NCBI GenBank assembly: GCA_945910715.1
Contig: CAMDZU010000109.1
Location: forward strand, 1 to 5,511
Reading direction: 5' to 3'
DNA: 5,511 bases
Source of the DNA: an uncultured Clostridia bacterium
GTDB taxonomy: Bacteria > Bacillota > Clostridia > Oscillospirales > Ruminococcaceae
The stretch's first letter is position 1. Every line of letters begins with the position of its first letter. Below the pieces are notes generated by a model that saw only the letters and a list, made by a program, of their open reading frames with translations, made no database searches and had not been told where the DNA came from. A program made the position numbers and the translations under genes. Below, in pieces: positions 5,418 to 5,511 of the stretch.

Positions 5418-5460
5418 AAAAACTCCTTGACGGGCGCCAGCCCGTCTGCGTCGTTTTTTT
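5328..5460 (+). ncRNA. Candidate ~130 nt RNA from a consensus promoter
   Basis: The unit runs from the predicted start of the consensus promoter to the T7 tract after a GC-rich hairpin. It has no Shine-Dalgarno plus start codon opening a plausible + strand frame. It is antisense to the start and ribosome site of the possible small protein at 5417-5220, so it could be a regulatory antisense RNA, a stand-alone small RNA, or a leader for a gene beyond the window if the terminator is leaky. Ends are predicted from motifs only. Confidence 0.4.
5429..5460 (+). terminator. GC-rich hairpin with T7 tract
   Basis: GACGGGC-GCCA-GCCCGTC (5429-5446) is a perfect 7-base-pair stem; seven T follow at 5454-5460 after a 7-base gap. 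An alternative fold with a bulge (GGCG, CAG pairing with CTG, CGTC at 5433-5452) ends one base before the T-tract and would be a standard terminator. On the - strand the perfect stem is followed by AAGGAG and T5, so weak activity that way is possible. Confidence 0.55.
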
Positions 5461-5462
5461 AC

Positions 5463-5483
5463 AATCTGACGAAAAATCTGACG
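5463..5483. repeat. Tandem pair of AATCTGACG, 12-base period
   Basis: AATCTGACG occurs at 5463-5471 and again at 5475-5483, separated by AAA. It lies between the T7 tract and the window edge, where no gene is seen. It could be a direct-repeat binding site; no match to a known motif is claimed. Confidence 0.35.
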
Positions 5484-5511
5484 GCGCAATCGCACGACAA
5501 TAATTATGCGG

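Overview
The window looks like chromosomal DNA from a low-to-moderate GC anaerobic Firmicute (Clostridia, most likely an Oscillospiraceae/Ruminococcaceae relative). The reasons are strong purine-rich Shine-Dalgarno sites, a Gram-positive lipoprotein-type PstS, a BceAB-type peptide-resistance ABC transporter and a clostridial-style ketol-acid reductoisomerase. The taxon is inferred from protein style only.

Layout. (1) 63-1100, + strand: ilvC (branched-chain amino acid synthesis), probably the last gene of an ilv operon that begins left of the window. Two hairpins at 1116-1197 separate it from a convergent gene. (2) 1223-2089, - strand: a phosphate-binding lipoprotein of the PstS family, standing alone without pstC, pstA or pstB beside it. 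(3) 2090-2465: a 376-base intergenic region rich in signals. It holds two promoter-like units on the - strand that share one architecture: TTTTAT, 17 bases, an extended -10, and TTTAC-type hexamers every 11 bases upstream in the same register. An intrinsic terminator lies between the two, so the distal unit could make a short (~85 nt) RNA or an attenuated pstS leader. (4) 2466-5121, - strand: a two-gene operon for a BceAB-type ABC transporter, ATPase first, with the permease overlapping it by 8 bases from a TTG start. (5) 5122-5511: no convincing large gene. It carries the transporter promoter, a TTACA-N4-TGTAA inverted repeat of the kind bound by BceR-type regulators, and a perfect consensus promoter on the + strand (TTGACA, 17 bases, TATAAT) followed about 110 bases later by a hairpin and T7 tract. 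The last two suggest a ~130 nt RNA, antisense to a possible 65-residue hydrophobic small protein.

How it fits together. The protein genes are ordinary: leucine/isoleucine/valine synthesis, phosphate capture, and defence against cell-wall-active peptides. The unusual content is between the genes: a likely phosphate-responsive double promoter with an internal terminator before pstS, a likely peptide-sensing operator before the transporter, and an unexplained promoter-terminator RNA unit at the right edge. None of the RNA or operator calls was tested by computation; they rest on motif reading.
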